Shown here: piece after piece, positions 42,967 through 54,400 of the stretch
Layout: each line of letters begins with the position of its first letter
How positions within the stretch are numbered: the first letter of the stretch is position 1
Assembly (NCBI RefSeq): GCF_040438925.1
Contig: NZ_CP159258.1
Location: 1,750,001-1,814,000, forward strand
Length of the DNA: 64,000 nucleotides
DNA from: Pseudomonas sp. MYb327
GTDB taxonomy: Bacteria > Pseudomonadota > Gammaproteobacteria > Pseudomonadales > Pseudomonadaceae
Reading direction: 5' to 3'
Position numbers and translations under genes: made by a program
Notes under the pieces: generated by a model
Told to the model about the DNA's origin: nothing
Database searches by the model: none
The model's input: only the letters and a program-made list of their open reading frames with translations

Positions 42967-44370
42967 TTACTGATTTTGTTGGGTTACAGGCGTCAACAAA
43001 GGCATATGCCATTGGCCATTGGTGACTTCCGGTTTTGGCAGGTACAGACGCAGCACGCCGTAAAAGGGCCCGTTCGGTGCCGGTAACCAGTTACTTTGCA
43101 GCGCTTTGTCCGGGGCTTTGTTTTGCACGTAGAGGGTCAGGCCGCCGTCAGCGTCGAGCTTGAGGCCCGGCAGCATTCGCGAATTGATCAGGTAGCGATT
43201 GAGCGGGTTGGCCACCAGCAATTTGTTCTTGCCGTCGTACAGGGTCAGTGACCAGAAGGCGTCGGCCGGGGGCAGGGCGCCCTTGTCGAAATGCAGGGTG
43301 TAGTCGTGTTTCGAGGCGTCGACCGGTTGGCCGTCCTTGTCCACGAAGTAGCCGATGTAATTTGCCTCCTCGACGGAGTTACCGAAGATGCCCATGTTGG
43401 CGCCGGCGTAGCGGTACAGGTAATTGCCCTTGAGGTGATCGCGGGTGCCGAACAGGTCGCCGCTGGAGACTTCGTGGGTGTCGACCCTGGTTTTCTTGAA
43501 CTCGGCGAATTCAGCCTTGGCATCGCTGATGCCGTCTTCCAGCGCCTTGCGTTGTTCAGCCGTGAGTTTGCTGACGTCAAACGGCTGGCCGGCTTCGATA
43601 CCGATTTTCGCGAAACGCCCGAACAGGTCCTTTTCCACGTCCTGGGTAGGGGTGAACGACAGCATGAAATTCAGGTATCGAAACAGGTCCGGGGTTTCGC
43701 TCATGGTCGGCGTGGGTTTTGGCCAATCGACCTTCGGCGCGGCCGGTGGAGCCTTCTGTTTATCGTAATGGCTCAGGGGTTCGACCTTGTAGCCTTTCTG
43801 GATCTGCTTGACCTTGGCCAGGTCCTTTTCATCGAACAACTGCGTGCGGTACAGCGCATAGGCAATATTGCTTTCGCTGCGCAGCAAACGGTCGATGTTC
43901 AGCGGTTGCTGACCTTGCCAGTTGGGGCCGGCGATCATGAAATGGCCGCCGTGATTGCCGGTGCTGCGGGTGCCCAGGTACGCGAAGTTCTGCGTGTAGG
44001 CATCGATCAATTGCACCGAGTAATAACGGTGTTCTTCGATCGGCGGCAGGGTCAGTACCACCGGTTCGGCGCGCAGGTCCATCCAGACGAAGGAGTAGGG
44101 TGTGTCCGCATTTGGCGTGACGAACGCGGTGTCCTTGGGTGTGAAGGCCTTGGCGGTGTTGCCGATCTGGTTGAACGGCGCCTTGAAGTTCGGGCTCTTC
44201 TTGTCCACGGCCTGGGTGTAGAGGGTCTTGTACATTTCCACTACCGGAAAACCGTACAAGTAGGCTTCCTTGGCGATGCCCCGGGCTTCTTCCGGGGTGG
44301 CGGTGAAATCGGCCCAGGCGCTGTTGCTCAAGGTGAGCACAACGCCGGTTAACAGAACGCGGTAATTCAT
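42967..44370 (-). CDS. Exported DUF1254/DUF1214 domain protein
   Basis: 467 residues with a 20-residue signal peptide (MNYRVLLTGVVLTLSNSAWA), an N-terminal DUF1254 domain (EEARGIAKEAYLYGFPVVEMYKTLY, PNADTPYSFVWMDLRAEPVVLTLP) and a C-terminal DUF1214 domain (ANYIGYFVDKDGQPVDASKH, LPPADAFWSLTLYDGKN). The family has no established reaction. Such proteins are commonly exported and encoded beside porins. Here it lies between two barrel-type genes and directly upstream of the second MoxR operon, so it is a candidate enzyme or substrate-binding member of that system. Confidence 0.88.
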   Translation of the reverse strand: MNYRVLLTGVVLTLSNSAWADFTATPEEARGIAKEAYLYGFPVVEMYKTLYTQAVDKKSPNFKAPFNQIGNTAKAFTPKDTAFVTPNADTPYSFVWMDLRAEPVVLTLPPIEEHRYYSVQLIDAYTQNFAYLGTRSTGNHGGHFMIAGPNWQGQQPLNIDRLLRSESNIAYALYRTQLFDEKDLAKVKQIQKGYKVEPLSHYDKQKAPPAAPKVDWPKPTPTMSETPDLFRYLNFMLSFTPTQDVEKDLFGRFAKIGIEAGQPFDVSKLTAEQRKALEDGISDAKAEFAEFKKTRVDTHEVSSGDLFGTRDHLKGNYLYRYAGANMGIFGNSVEEANYIGYFVDKDGQPVDASKHDYTLHFDKGALPPADAFWSLTLYDGKNKLLVANPLNRYLINSRMLPGLKLDADGGLTLYVQNKAPDKALQSNWLPAPNGPFYGVLRLYLPKPEVTNGQWHMPLLTPVTQQNQ

Positions 44371-44396
44371 AACACTTCCTTAGTGAGCACTCGGCG

Positions 44397-44606
44397 TCAT
44401 TCCACGGCCGTGATGTCGTCGAGTTTCCAGCGCTTGTCGAAACAGGCTTCGGTCGGGGCAATCAATTTGGCGAGGGCGACATGGGGCGGCCGCTCACCTT
44501 CCATGGTGATCTTGTCAATCCGGGTATCCATTTCCTGAGCACCGACCCCGCAACTGACGAACATCGTCATCAGGCTGAAACCGGCTGTGCGAAAGGTGAT
44601 GTGCAT
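44397..44606 (-). CDS. Small exported protein (69 aa)
   Basis: ATG 44606 has AGGGGA upstream at good distance. The N-terminus (MHITFRTAGFSLMTMFVSCGVGAQ) is a signal peptide with a possible weak lipobox cysteine at about residue 19. The mature part is about 45 residues with one Cys. It sits 12 bp after the OM-like gene and 26 bp before the DUF1254 gene. Too short to name, but the tight spacing says it is a real operon member. Confidence 0.7.
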   Translation of the reverse strand: MHITFRTAGFSLMTMFVSCGVGAQEMDTRIDKITMEGERPPHVALAKLIAPTEACFDKRWKLDDITAVE

Positions 44607-44618
44607 AGAAAAAATCCC

Positions 44619-45410
44619 CTATTTGCCGAAGGTGGCGTTGAGGCCGACCAACAGCGTGAATTGCGGCATGCCTTCGCCTTTTTTCTCGACGGTCCATTGC
44701 GGTTCGATGAAGGTATTAATGATATTGGCCCCGTCCTTCCATACTTTGCCGCCCCCCAAACCGAGTGGGATGTAATGGGTGTCATTCTTCAGGTCGAAAG
44801 TCCAGATACCGGTGGAGCGCAGGTACCAGCCTTTTTCCAGGTTATGGATGATGAAGGGCTGCATCGTGGCGCTTTCGACGTTGGGTCGGCCGTGGTCACC
44901 GGCGAACGAACTCTGGTACTGCAGCAGCGCGCCCAGCAGGCCGCGTGGTGAGGAGTCGATCGCCACCCCGGCCAGACCGCCCTGCCATTTGCCGGTGCCG
45001 AGTTCGTCCTGGTCGGCCGTGGGGGCGGTGATCAACGGGCCAACGCCCAACTGCACGCCTTCGGTCTTCACCAGAAAAATATCGAACAGGTTCAGGTCGC
45101 CTTCGCCGGTGCTGTAGCCGCTGTTCGGGTCCGGGTGGGTACTGATCGGCGCGGTGGCGCGTATCAATTGCGGCACGCCAATGTAATCGTTGGGCGCAAT
45201 GGGCAACGTGCCGCGGACCATCAGGTCATTGGTATGGATATTGGAGTCGTAGTACTTCGGGGTGTAGTAGTCCTGAGCGCTCATGCCGGGCGCGAAGTTC
45301 AGCGGGTTGTTGCTTTTATTGGCGGTCTCGGCGTCCTCCGCCTGGGCGCAAAAAAGAGGCGCGAACAAAGTCGCCAGAATAAAGGCGCGCATCCCCATTT
45401 TGTTCAACAT
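44619..45410 (-). CDS. Outer-membrane channel-like protein, first gene of the envelope cluster
   Basis: ATG 45410 (GGGGAA upstream) gives 263 residues: signal peptide ending near CAQAEDAE, then a barrel-like sequence with repeated Gly/aromatic strands (YYTPKYYDSNIHTNDLMVRGTLP, GKWQGGLAGVAIDSS) and a terminal ...LVGLNATFGK. It resembles neutral or hydrophobic substrate channels; a precise family is not certain. It is the 5-prime gene of the 45410-32858 co-oriented run. Downstream genes are separated by 8-26 bp or overlap, as far as batD-2. Confidence 0.72.
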   Translation of the reverse strand: MLNKMGMRAFILATLFAPLFCAQAEDAETANKSNNPLNFAPGMSAQDYYTPKYYDSNIHTNDLMVRGTLPIAPNDYIGVPQLIRATAPISTHPDPNSGYSTGEGDLNLFDIFLVKTEGVQLGVGPLITAPTADQDELGTGKWQGGLAGVAIDSSPRGLLGALLQYQSSFAGDHGRPNVESATMQPFIIHNLEKGWYLRSTGIWTFDLKNDTHYIPLGLGGGKVWKDGANIINTFIEPQWTVEKKGEGMPQFTLLVGLNATFGK

Positions 45411-45519
45411 GATTCCCCGGTTCCTTGGTGGCTCATATGGACAATCCGGCACTTGGTGGCCGTTACGACGTAGTCTCTTTGCTATCAAGGCTGTAGGACA
45501 CGTCTTGTTGACGCTAGCA

Positions 45520-45536
45520 GCTAAACCGCGTTTAGC
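45520..45536. promoter_or_regulatory. 17-bp palindrome, putative operator
   Basis: GCTAAACCGCGTTTAGC has perfect 7-base arms around CGC, about 110 bp upstream of the first ATG of the cluster. Suits a dimeric regulator; no second copy noticed in the window. Confidence 0.35.
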
Positions 45537-45663
45537 CAGTCCAACGGATTAATTTCTTTGGGTTTGTGTGAGAAATCTCATTATTTTTGTGTACTAAAAA
45601 GTTAATGCTATACATGGGGTTGCGAGGGGAACTATCAGTAATGCAGGAAGAAGGAGCGCAAAT

Positions 45664-45699
45664 ACCTGTGGCACGGGAGCTTGCTCCCTCGCCACAGGT
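45664..45699. repeat. Short palindromic repeat (GTGGCGAGGGAGC family)
   Basis: ACCTGTGGCACGGGAGCTTG followed by its near reverse complement; one mismatch between arms. It begins the region after the stop of the YciI-like gene and may end its transcript. Confidence 0.85.
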
Positions 45700-45714
45700 G
45701 ATTTGAGTGCTCAG

Positions 45715-46140
45715 TCAGTACTTCTTGCCTTGGCCGAACGCGCGCTCTTCCTGTTCGCGCAATTCAGGCGTCAGCTCTGCGCCGAAATCCTCCAGCTCGA
45801 ACACCCGGCGGATCTCAATCTCGGCTTCGGTGCCCGGCATCGGGTTGGGGCAGCGCTTGACCCATTCGATGGCTTCTTCTCGGGACTTAACCTGCCACAG
45901 CCAGAAACCGGCGATCAGTTCCTTGGTTTCAGCAAACGGGCCGTCGATCACCGTGCGTTGGTCGCCGGAGAAACGCACGCGGGCGCCTTTGCTGCTGGGG
46001 TGCAGCCCTTCGCCGGCGAGGAGGATGCCGGCCTTGGCCAGTTCCTCGTTGTAGTTGCCCATGGCGGTCAGCAGTTCGGTGCTGGGCATGATGCCGGCTT
46101 CGGAGTCCTGGCTGGCTTTGATGATGATCATGAATCGCAT
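45715..46140 (-). CDS. YciI-like (DGPF) domain protein
   Basis: Start ATG 46140 yields 141 residues with the characteristic [25 protein letters not shown] block, plus a short helical C-terminus. YciI/DGPF proteins are small ferredoxin-like folds, often beside ECF sigma factors; none is present here. The longer open frame upstream overlaps the tpx promoter region and lacks support. Confidence 0.88.
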   Translation of the reverse strand: MRFMIIIKASQDSEAGIMPSTELLTAMGNYNEELAKAGILLAGEGLHPSSKGARVRFSGDQRTVIDGPFAETKELIAGFWLWQVKSREEAIEWVKRCPNPMPGTEAEIEIRRVFELEDFGAELTPELREQEERAFGQGKKY

Positions 46141-46381
46141 GGTTTTGTCTCCATTGGATTTGAAGGATTCGCGACCTAGTCGAATGGCCGACGCCCGAAT
46201 CGACAACTGTTCACGAAAAAAAACATCGCCGATCCCCATATCCCTGCCGCAGCTCATAGAGGGGAATTCGCTGATCTGGCGGGTTATCACAATTTGTATC
46301 CAGAGTAGGTCGTCAGCCGATTTCGTGGTTAACTTCGACCTCGTCAAATTCTCCACTCCAACGTTCAGAAGGACTCCGTTC

Positions 46382-46882
46382 ATGGCTCAAGTCACCCTTA
46401 AAGGCAACCCGGTTCAAGTCAACGGCCAACTGCCTCAAGCCGGTTCCAAGGCGCCAGCCTTTTCCCTGGTTGCCGGCAATCTGTCCGACGTGACCCTGGC
46501 AAACTTCGCCGGCAAGCGCAAAGTGCTGAACATCTTCCCAAGCGTCGACACCCCGACCTGCGCCACTTCCGTGCGCAAGTTCAACGCCCAGGCCAACGAC
46601 GTCGCCAACACCGTGGTGCTGTGCATCTCCGCTGACCTGCCATTCGCCCAGGCCCGTTTCTGCGGCGCCGAAGGCCTGGAAAACGTACAAAACCTGTCGA
46701 CCCTGCGCGGTGCCGAATTCATCGAAAACTACGGCGTGGCCATTGCTGACGGTCCGCTCAAAGGCCTGACTGCCCGTGCCGTCGTGGTTCTGGACGAAAA
46801 CGACAACGTGCTGCACAGCGAACTGGTCAGCGAAATCGGTCAAGAGCCGAACTACGAAGCGGCCCTTGCCGTACTGAAGTAA
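46382..46882 (+). CDS. tpx: Thiol peroxidase Tpx (atypical 2-Cys peroxiredoxin)
   Basis: Start ATG 46382 (AGAAGGA upstream) gives 166 residues, the family length. Peroxidatic C60 lies in PSVDTPTC and resolving C94 in ARFCGAEGL, the same spacing as E. coli Tpx. It reduces hydroperoxides using thioredoxin. Monocistronic, with its own terminator. Confidence 0.97.
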   Translation: MAQVTLKGNPVQVNGQLPQAGSKAPAFSLVAGNLSDVTLANFAGKRKVLNIFPSVDTPTCATSVRKFNAQANDVANTVVLCISADLPFAQARFCGAEGLENVQNLSTLRGAEFIENYGVAIADGPLKGLTARAVVVLDENDNVLHSELVSEIGQEPNYEAALAVLK

Positions 46883-46901
46883 GCGTACCTTTACAATTGT
46901 T

Positions 46902-46928
46902 AACGGCCTGGTCCTCCCCAGGCCGTTT
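46902..46928 (+). terminator. Rho-independent terminator of tpx
   Basis: AACGGCCTGG and CCAGGCCGTT form a perfect 10-bp stem with a 7-base loop followed by a short T run, 19 bp after the stop. Confidence 0.9.
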
Positions 46929-47059
46929 TCATTTGTGTTTCAGTGTGTTGGATAAATCTCCTGTTACGTAAGCCGAAGGTAAATTGCCGGTAAAGGCGCT
47001 TTGCTTAAGACCCGCCAGTGCTTATCGTTCAGCCTCATGTAAAAAAGCTCACGCGCCCA

Positions 47060-48376
47060 ATGGTTGATCACTCAATGCAATCCTCTGCTTCCCGTAGTCC
47101 TCGTCGCTGGCTGTTTGGCCTGCTTGTCCTGTTGGTCATCGCCGTCCTGTGCTGGAAATTCTGGCCCGGCAGCGCTGCGCCGAAAGAGGGCGCGGGGCAG
47201 AAAGCCGTGGCCGGGCATACCGGCAGATCAGGTGGAATGAGACCTGGCTTTGGGGGTGCGACCGGGCCGGTGCCGGTACGTGTTGCGCCGGCTGTCACCG
47301 GGGACTTCCCGCTGTATTACAAGGCGCTGGGGACAGTCACCGCGCTGAACACCATCAACGTGCGCAGTCGCGTTGGCGGTGAGCTGGTCAAGATCTATTT
47401 CGAGGAAGGCCAGATGGTCAAGGCCGGCGATCTGCTGGCCGAAATTGATCCCCGTCCGTACCAGAACGCCTTGCTCCAGGCCGAAGGCACGTTGCTGCAG
47501 AATCAGGCTCAGCTGAAAAATGCTCAGGTGGATGTCGAGCGTTATCGCGGTCTGTTCCGTGAGGACAGCATCGCCAAGCAGACCCTGGACACTGCCGAAG
47601 CGCTGGTCGGCCAATATCAGGGCACGGTCAAAACCAATCAGGCGGCGGTCAACGACGCCAAGCTCAATCTCGAATTCACCCGAATCCGCGCGCCAATCGC
47701 GGGACGCGTCGGCCTGCGTCAGCTCGATGTCGGCAACCTGGTGGCGGCCAACGACACCACGGCGCTGGCAATCATCACCCAGACCCAGCCGATCAGCGTC
47801 GCCTTCACCTTGCCGGAAAACAGCCTCGACGTGGTGCTGGCCCGCTACCGCAGCGGCGCCAAGCTGCCCGCCGAAGCCTGGGATCGTGGCGATACCAAAT
47901 TGCAAGCCACCGGTGTGCTGCAAAGCCTGGACAACCAGATCGACGTCACCACCGGCACCCTGAAATTCAAGGCACGCTACGAGAACCGCGACCAGTCGCT
48001 GTTCCCCAATCAGTTCGTCAATGTGCGCCTGCTGGCGGACACCCTCAAAAACGTAGTGCTCGCGCCATCCGCGGCGATCCAGTTCGGCACCAACGGCACC
48101 TTCGTCTATGCCCTGGACGGCGACAAGAAGGTCAAGATTCGTCAGCTGAAAATCGGCGCCAGCGACGGTGAAAACACCGTGGTCACCGAAGGCCTTTCCG
48201 CCGGTGATCGTGTGGTGCTGGAGGGCACCGATCGCCTGAAGGACGGCAGTGACGTGGAAGTGGTCAACGACCCGCAGCAAGTGCCGACCAACCCGGCCGG
48301 TCATCTGCAAGGCAAGTCGGCGGCCAATTCGACTGAACCGGCGCCTGTCGACAAGGCGAAAAAGGGCGGCGCATGA
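47060..48376 (+). CDS. muxA: RND efflux periplasmic adaptor (MuxA/MdtA type)
   Basis: Start uncertain: no strong ribosome site is seen. I chose ATG 47060 ([17 protein letters not shown]) because it gives a short basic N-terminus before the inner-membrane anchor ([19 protein letters not shown]). ATG 47075 is possible, while GTG 47018 is less likely. The rest is a standard membrane fusion protein: lipoyl-type half-motif ([21 protein letters not shown]), alpha-helical hairpin and beta-barrel region. It links the two pump subunits to the outer-membrane channel. First gene of the efflux operon; overlaps muxB by 4 bp. Confidence 0.9.
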   Translation: MVDHSMQSSASRSPRRWLFGLLVLLVIAVLCWKFWPGSAAPKEGAGQKAVAGHTGRSGGMRPGFGGATGPVPVRVAPAVTGDFPLYYKALGTVTALNTINVRSRVGGELVKIYFEEGQMVKAGDLLAEIDPRPYQNALLQAEGTLLQNQAQLKNAQVDVERYRGLFREDSIAKQTLDTAEALVGQYQGTVKTNQAAVNDAKLNLEFTRIRAPIAGRVGLRQLDVGNLVAANDTTALAIITQTQPISVAFTLPENSLDVVLARYRSGAKLPAEAWDRGDTKLQATGVLQSLDNQIDVTTGTLKFKARYENRDQSLFPNQFVNVRLLADTLKNVVLAPSAAIQFGTNGTFVYALDGDKKVKIRQLKIGASDGENTVVTEGLSAGDRVVLEGTDRLKDGSDVEVVNDPQQVPTNPAGHLQGKSAANSTEPAPVDKAKKGGA

Positions 48377-51300
48377 ATCTCTCGCGGCTGTTCATCCTTC
48401 GCCCGGTAGCGACCACCCTGAGCATGCTTGCCATCGTGCTGGCCGGCATGATCGCCTATCGCTTGCTACCGGTGTCGGCTTTGCCTCAGGTCGATTACCC
48501 GACCATTCGGGTCATGACGCTCTATCCCGGCGCCAGTCCGGACGTCATGACCAGCGCCGTGACCGCGCCACTTGAGCGCCAGTTCGGACAGATGCCGGGC
48601 CTGACGCAAATGGCGTCGACCAGTTCTGGCGGCGCCTCGGTGTTGACCCTGCGTTTCAGCCTCGACATCAACATGGACGTCGCCGAGCAACAGGTGCAGG
48701 CCGCGATCAATGCCGCGACCAACCTGTTGCCCAAGGATCTGCCGGCACCGCCGGTGTACAACAAGGTCAACCCGGCGGATACCCCGGTGCTGACCCTGGC
48801 CATCACTTCCAAGACCATGTTGCTGCCCAAGCTCAACGACTTGGTCGACACCCGCATGGCGCAGAAAATCGCCCAGATCAGCGGCGTCGGCATGGTCAGC
48901 ATTGCCGGCGGTCAGCGTCAGGCGGTGCGAATCAAGGTCAACCCCGAAGCCCTTGCGGCCAATGGCCTGAACCTGTCAGACGTGCGCACGCTGATCGGCG
49001 CTTCCAACGTCAACCAGCCCAAGGGCAACTTCGACGGCCCGACCCGGGTGTCGATGCTCGATGCAAACGATCAACTGACCTCGCCCAAGGACTACGCCAA
49101 CCTGATCCTGGCCTACGCCAACGGCGCGCCCTTGCGACTCAAGGATGTGGCGGAAATCGTCGACGGCGCCGAAAACGAACGTCTGGCGGCATGGGCCAAC
49201 GAGAACCAGGCCGTACTGCTGAACATCCAGCGTCAGCCCGGGGCCAATGTGATTGAGGTGGTGGACCGGATCAAGGCCTTGCTGCCGAGCATCACCGACA
49301 ACCTGCCGGCCGGCCTTGAAGTAACTGTGCTGACCGACCGCACCCAAACCATCCGCGCCTCGGTCAAAGACGTACAGCATGAATTGCTGATCGCCATCGC
49401 CCTGGTGGTCATGGTCACGTTCCTGTTCCTGCGTCGGGCCAGCGCCACGATCATCCCCTCGGTGGCCGTGCCGTTGTCGCTGATCGGCACCTTTGGCGTG
49501 ATGTACCTCGCGGGCTTCTCGGTCAACAACCTGACCCTGATGGCCCTGACCATCGCCACCGGTTTCGTGGTGGACGATGCGATCGTGATGCTGGAGAACA
49601 TTTCCCGATTCATTGAAGAGGGCGACAGCCCCTTGAATGCGGCGCTCAAGGGCGCAAAACAGATCGGCTTCACCCTGATTTCCCTGACCCTGTCGCTGAT
49701 TGCCGTGTTGATCCCGCTGCTGTTCATGGCGGACGTGGTGGGGCGACTGTTCCGCGAATTCGCCATCACTCTGGCGGTGGCGATCCTGATTTCCCTGGTG
49801 GTGTCCCTGACCCTGACGCCGATGATGTGCGCGCGTCTGCTCAAGCGTGAACCCAAGGAAGAAGAGCAGGGCCGCTTCTATCGAGCCAGTGGCGCCTTCA
49901 TCGACTGGATGATCGCCGCGTACGGGCGCAAGTTGCAGTGGGTGCTCAAGCACCAGCCGCTGACCCTGATGGTGGCCATCGGCACCCTGGCATTGACGGT
50001 GTTTCTGTACATGGTCGTGCCCAAGGGCTTTTTCCCGGTGCAGGATACCGGCGTGATCCAGGGCATTTCCGAAGCGCCGCAATCGATCTCCTTCGCGGCG
50101 ATGAGCGAGCGTCAGCAGGAATTGGCCAAGGTGATTCTCGCCGACCCGGCAGTTGAGAGCCTGTCGTCCTACATCGGCGTCGACGGCGACAACTCGACCC
50201 TCAACAGCGGTCGCTTGCTGATTAACCTCAAATCCCACAGCGACCGCGACCTGAGCGCGACCGACGTGATTGCGCGCCTGCAACCGGAACTGAACAAACT
50301 GGTAGGCATCCGCCTGTTCATGCAGCCGGTGCAGGACTTGACCATCGAGGACCGGGTCAGCCGCACGCAGTACCAGTTCAGCATGTCGTCGCCAGACTCG
50401 GAGTTGTTGAGCCTGTGGAGCGGGCGTCTGGTGGAAGCCCTGGCCGATCGCCCGGAACTCACCGACGTTGCCAGCGACTTGCAGGACAAGGGTTTGCAGG
50501 TTTATCTGGTGATCGACCGCGATGCTGCGTCGCGGGTCGGCGTATCAGTGTCGAACATCACTGATGCGTTGTACGACGCATTCGGCCAGCGGCAGATTTC
50601 CACCATCTACACCCAGGCCAGCCAGTATCGCGTGGTCCTGCAATCGCAGTCCGGCGAGAAGATCGGTCCGCAGGCGCTGGATCAGATTCACGTCAAAACC
50701 ACCGATGGCGGGCAAGTGCGCCTGTCCAGCCTGGCGCACATCGAAGAGCGTCAGGCACAACTGGCGATCACGCATATTGGTCAGTTCCCGGCCGTGATGA
50801 TGTCGTTCAACCTCGCGCCCGGCGTGGCGTTGGGGCATGCGGTGGACATTATCGAGCAGGTGCAGAAGGACATTGGCATGCCGATTGGCGTGCAAACTCA
50901 ATTCCAGGGCGCGGCGGAAGCGTTCCAGGCCTCGCTGTCGAGCACCTTGTTGCTGATCCTGGCGGCGGTGGTGACCATGTACATCGTGCTGGGCGTTCTC
51001 TACGAGAGCTACATCCACCCGATCACCATTCTTTCGACCTTGCCCTCGGCGGCGGTCGGCGCCTTGCTGGCGTTGATCCTCAGCGGCAACGACCTGGGCA
51101 TGATCGCGATCATCGGCATCATTCTGCTGATCGGTATCGTCAAGAAGAACGCGATCATGATGATCGACTTCGCCCTCGACGCCGAGCGCAATCAGGGCAT
51201 GGACCCGCAGACGGCGATTTATCAGGCGGCGCTGCTGCGTTTCCGGCCGATCCTGATGACCACGCTGGCAGCCTTGTTCGGCGCGGTGCCGTTGATGCTG

Positions 51301-51477
51301 GCTACCGGTTCTGGCGCGGAGTTGCGTCAACCGCTGGGCCTGGTGATGGTGGGCGGGCTGTTGCTGAGTCAGGTCTTGACCTTGTTCACCACGCCGGTGA
51401 TCTATCTGTATTTCGATCGTCTGGGTCGACGTTGGGGTCGCAAGCCTGAGCCCGTGGAAGCGGTAGAGCAGCCATGA
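48373..51477 (+). CDS. muxB: RND efflux pump subunit (MuxB/MdtB type)
   Basis: 1034 residues of RND fold with twelve transmembrane helices and two large periplasmic loops. The proton-relay pair DD lies in [16 protein letters not shown] near residue 400 and ends the fourth helix region. It forms a heteromeric pump with the following gene (two RND subunits of one pump, as in MuxBC/MdtBC). It overlaps muxA and muxC by 4 bp each. Confidence 0.93.
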   Translation: MNLSRLFILRPVATTLSMLAIVLAGMIAYRLLPVSALPQVDYPTIRVMTLYPGASPDVMTSAVTAPLERQFGQMPGLTQMASTSSGGASVLTLRFSLDINMDVAEQQVQAAINAATNLLPKDLPAPPVYNKVNPADTPVLTLAITSKTMLLPKLNDLVDTRMAQKIAQISGVGMVSIAGGQRQAVRIKVNPEALAANGLNLSDVRTLIGASNVNQPKGNFDGPTRVSMLDANDQLTSPKDYANLILAYANGAPLRLKDVAEIVDGAENERLAAWANENQAVLLNIQRQPGANVIEVVDRIKALLPSITDNLPAGLEVTVLTDRTQTIRASVKDVQHELLIAIALVVMVTFLFLRRASATIIPSVAVPLSLIGTFGVMYLAGFSVNNLTLMALTIATGFVVDDAIVMLENISRFIEEGDSPLNAALKGAKQIGFTLISLTLSLIAVLIPLLFMADVVGRLFREFAITLAVAILISLVVSLTLTPMMCARLLKREPKEEEQGRFYRASGAFIDWMIAAYGRKLQWVLKHQPLTLMVAIGTLALTVFLYMVVPKGFFPVQDTGVIQGISEAPQSISFAAMSERQQELAKVILADPAVESLSSYIGVDGDNSTLNSGRLLINLKSHSDRDLSATDVIARLQPELNKLVGIRLFMQPVQDLTIEDRVSRTQYQFSMSSPDSELLSLWSGRLVEALADRPELTDVASDLQDKGLQVYLVIDRDAASRVGVSVSNITDALYDAFGQRQISTIYTQASQYRVVLQSQSGEKIGPQALDQIHVKTTDGGQVRLSSLAHIEERQAQLAITHIGQFPAVMMSFNLAPGVALGHAVDIIEQVQKDIGMPIGVQTQFQGAAEAFQASLSSTLLLILAAVVTMYIVLGVLYESYIHPITILSTLPSAAVGALLALILSGNDLGMIAIIGIILLIGIVKKNAIMMIDFALDAERNQGMDPQTAIYQAALLRFRPILMTTLAALFGAVPLMLATGSGAELRQPLGLVMVGGLLLSQVLTLFTTPVIYLYFDRLGRRWGRKPEPVEAVEQP

Positions 51478-54400
51478 ACCTCTCCGGTCCTTTCATCAAG
51501 CGCCCGGTAGCGACCATGTTGTTGAGCCTGGCCATCATGCTGCTGGGTGGCGTGAGCTTCGGCCTGTTGCCGGTGTCGCCGTTGCCGCAAATGGACTTCC
51601 CGGTGATCGTGGTCCAGGCCAGCCTGCCGGGCGCGAGCCCCGAGGTCATGGCTTCGACCGTGGCCACGCCGCTGGAACGATCCTTCGGCGCCATCGCCGG
51701 GGTCAACACCATGAGCAGCCGTTCCAGCCAGGGCTCGACCCGGGTGATCCTGCAATTCGACCTTGACCGCGACATCAACGGCGCGGCGCGGGAAGTGCAG
51801 GCGGCGATCAACGCCTCGCGCAACCTGCTGCCCAGCGGGATGCGCAGCATGCCGACCTACAAGAAGGTCAACCCGTCCCAGGCGCCGATCATGGTTTTGT
51901 CGCTGACTTCGGATGTGCTGGAAAAAGGCCAGCTCTACGATTTGGCGTCGACCATCCTGTCCCAGAGCCTGTCGCAAGTGCAGGGTGTCGGCGAAGTGCA
52001 GATCGGTGGCAGTTCCTTGCCGGCGGTGCGCATCGAGCTTGAACCCCAGGCGCTGAACCAGTACGGCGTGGCCCTGGACGACGTGCGCAACACCATTGCC
52101 AATGCCAACGTGCGCCGGCCTAAGGGTTCGGTGGAAGACAGTCAGAGGCTCTGGCAAGTCCAGGCCAACGATCAACTGGAAAAAGCCAAGGATTACGAGT
52201 CGCTGATCATCCATTACGCAAACGGTGCGGCCCTGCGCCTGAAGGATGTGGCGAAAGTCAGCGACGGCGTCGAGGACCGCTACAACAGCGGTTTCTTCAA
52301 CGATGACGCGGCGGTGTTGCTGGTGATCAACCGTCAGGCCGGCGCCAACATCATCGAGACGGTCAACGAGATCAAGGCACAGTTGCCGGCGTTGCAGGCA
52401 GTGCTGCCGGCCAGTGTCAAACTGAACCTGGCCATGGACCGCTCGCCGGTGATCAAGGCCACGTTGCACGAAGCGGAAATGACCCTGCTGATCGCGGTGG
52501 CGCTGGTGATACTGGTGGTGTTCCTGTTCCTCGGTAACTTCCGCGCTTCGCTGATTCCGACCCTGGCGGTACCGGTGTCCCTGGTCGGCACCTTTGCGGT
52601 GATGTACCTCTACGGCTTTTCACTGAACAACCTGTCGCTGATGGCGCTGATCCTGGCCACGGGGTTGGTTGTGGACGACGCCATCGTGGTGCTGGAGAAC
52701 ATTTCCCGGCACATCGACGCGGGCATTCGGCCGATGAAGGCGGCGTACCTCGGCGCCCAGGAAGTCGGCTTCACCTTGCTCTCGATGAACGTGTCTTTGG
52801 TGGCTGTGTTCCTGTCGATCCTGTTCATGGGCGGGATCATTGAGAGCCTGTTCCGCGAATTCTCCATTACGCTGGCGGCGTCCATCGTCGTTTCGCTGGT
52901 GGTTTCCCTGACGCTGACACCGATGCTCTGCGCGCGCTGGCTCAAGCCGCATACGCCGGGCCAGGAAAACCGCCTGCAACGCTGGAGCCAACGGGCCAAC
53001 GAATGGATGGTCGGCAAGTATGCGACCAGTCTCGATTGGGTGCTGCGTCATCGCAGGTTGACGCTGCTTAGCCTGTTGGTGACCATCGGAGTGAACATTG
53101 CGCTGTATGTCGTTGTACCCAAGACGTTTTTGCCTCAGCAGGACACCGGGCAACTGATTGGTTTTGTGCGTGGCGATGACGGCCTGTCGTTCAGCGTGAT
53201 GCAGCCGAAAATGGAAATTTTCCGCCGCGCCGTGCTCAAGGACGATGCGGTGGAGAGCGTCGCCGGTTTCATCGGCGGCACCAACGGCACCAATAACGCA
53301 TTCATGCTGGTTCGTCTGAAACCGATCAAGGAACGCAGTATCTCTGCGCAGAAAGTGATCGAGCGCCTGCGCAAGGAAATGCCCAAGGTCGCCGGCGCGC
53401 AGTTGATGCTGATGGCCGACCAGGACCTGCAATTCGGTGGTGGCCGAGAACAGACCACGTCGCAGTATTCCTACATCTTGCAAAGTGGTGATCTGGGCGC
53501 GTTGCGCGAGTGGTATCCGAAAGTGGTCACCGCGCTCAAGGCCTTGCCGGAGCTGACCGCGATTGACGCCCGTGAAGGCCGTGGCGCCCAGCAAGTGATG
53601 CTGATCGTCGACCGCGATCAGGCCAAACGCCTGGGTGTAGACATGGACATGGTCACGGCGGTGTTGAACAACGCCTATAGCCAGCGGCAGATTTCGACCA
53701 TCTACGACAGCCTCAACCAATATCAGGTGGTGATGGAGGTCAACCCGAAATACGCCCAGGACCCGAATACCCTCAAGCAGGTGCAGGTGATTACCGCCGA
53801 CGGTGCGCGGATTCCGCTGTCGACCATCGCCCATTACGAAAACAGCCTGGAGGACGACCGCGTCAGCCACGAAGGCCAGTTCGCCTCGGAAAGCATTGCC
53901 TTCGACATGGCCGAAGGCGTGACGGTGGAGCAGGGCAGCGCCGCCATTGAGCGGGCGATTGCCTCGGTGGGCTTGCCGGAAGACGTCATTGCGAAAATGG
54001 CCGGCACCGCCGACGCCTTCGCCGCGACCCAGAAGAGTCAGCCGTGGATGATCCTGGGCGCGCTGGTCGCGGTGTACCTGGTGCTGGGCGTGCTGTATGA
54101 AAGTTACATCCATCCGCTGACCATCCTGTCGACGTTGCCTTCGGCCGGGGTCGGCGCATTACTGTCGATCTATGCGCTGGGCGGTGAATTCAGCCTGATT
54201 TCGTTGCTCGGTCTGTTCCTGCTGATCGGCGTGGTGAAGAAAAACGCCATTCTGATGATCGACCTGGCCTTGCAGCTCGAACGCCAGCAAGGCATGGCGC
54301 CGCTGGAATCGATTCGCAACGCCTGTTTGCAACGTTTGCGGCCGATCCTGATGACCACCCTGGCGGCGATCCTGGGTGCCTTGCCGTTGCTGCTCAGCCG

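Larger units (their letters stand above)
45411..45714. other. Intergenic promoter region of the envelope cluster
   Basis: This 304-bp gap lies between the start of the 44619-45410 gene and the end of the YciI-like gene. It contains a 17-bp palindrome (45520-45536), an A/T-rich stretch at about 45575-45615 suitable for a promoter, and a REP-type palindrome at 45664-45699. No coding sequence seen. It is the only long upstream region before the cluster, so the main promoter is likely here. Confidence 0.5.
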
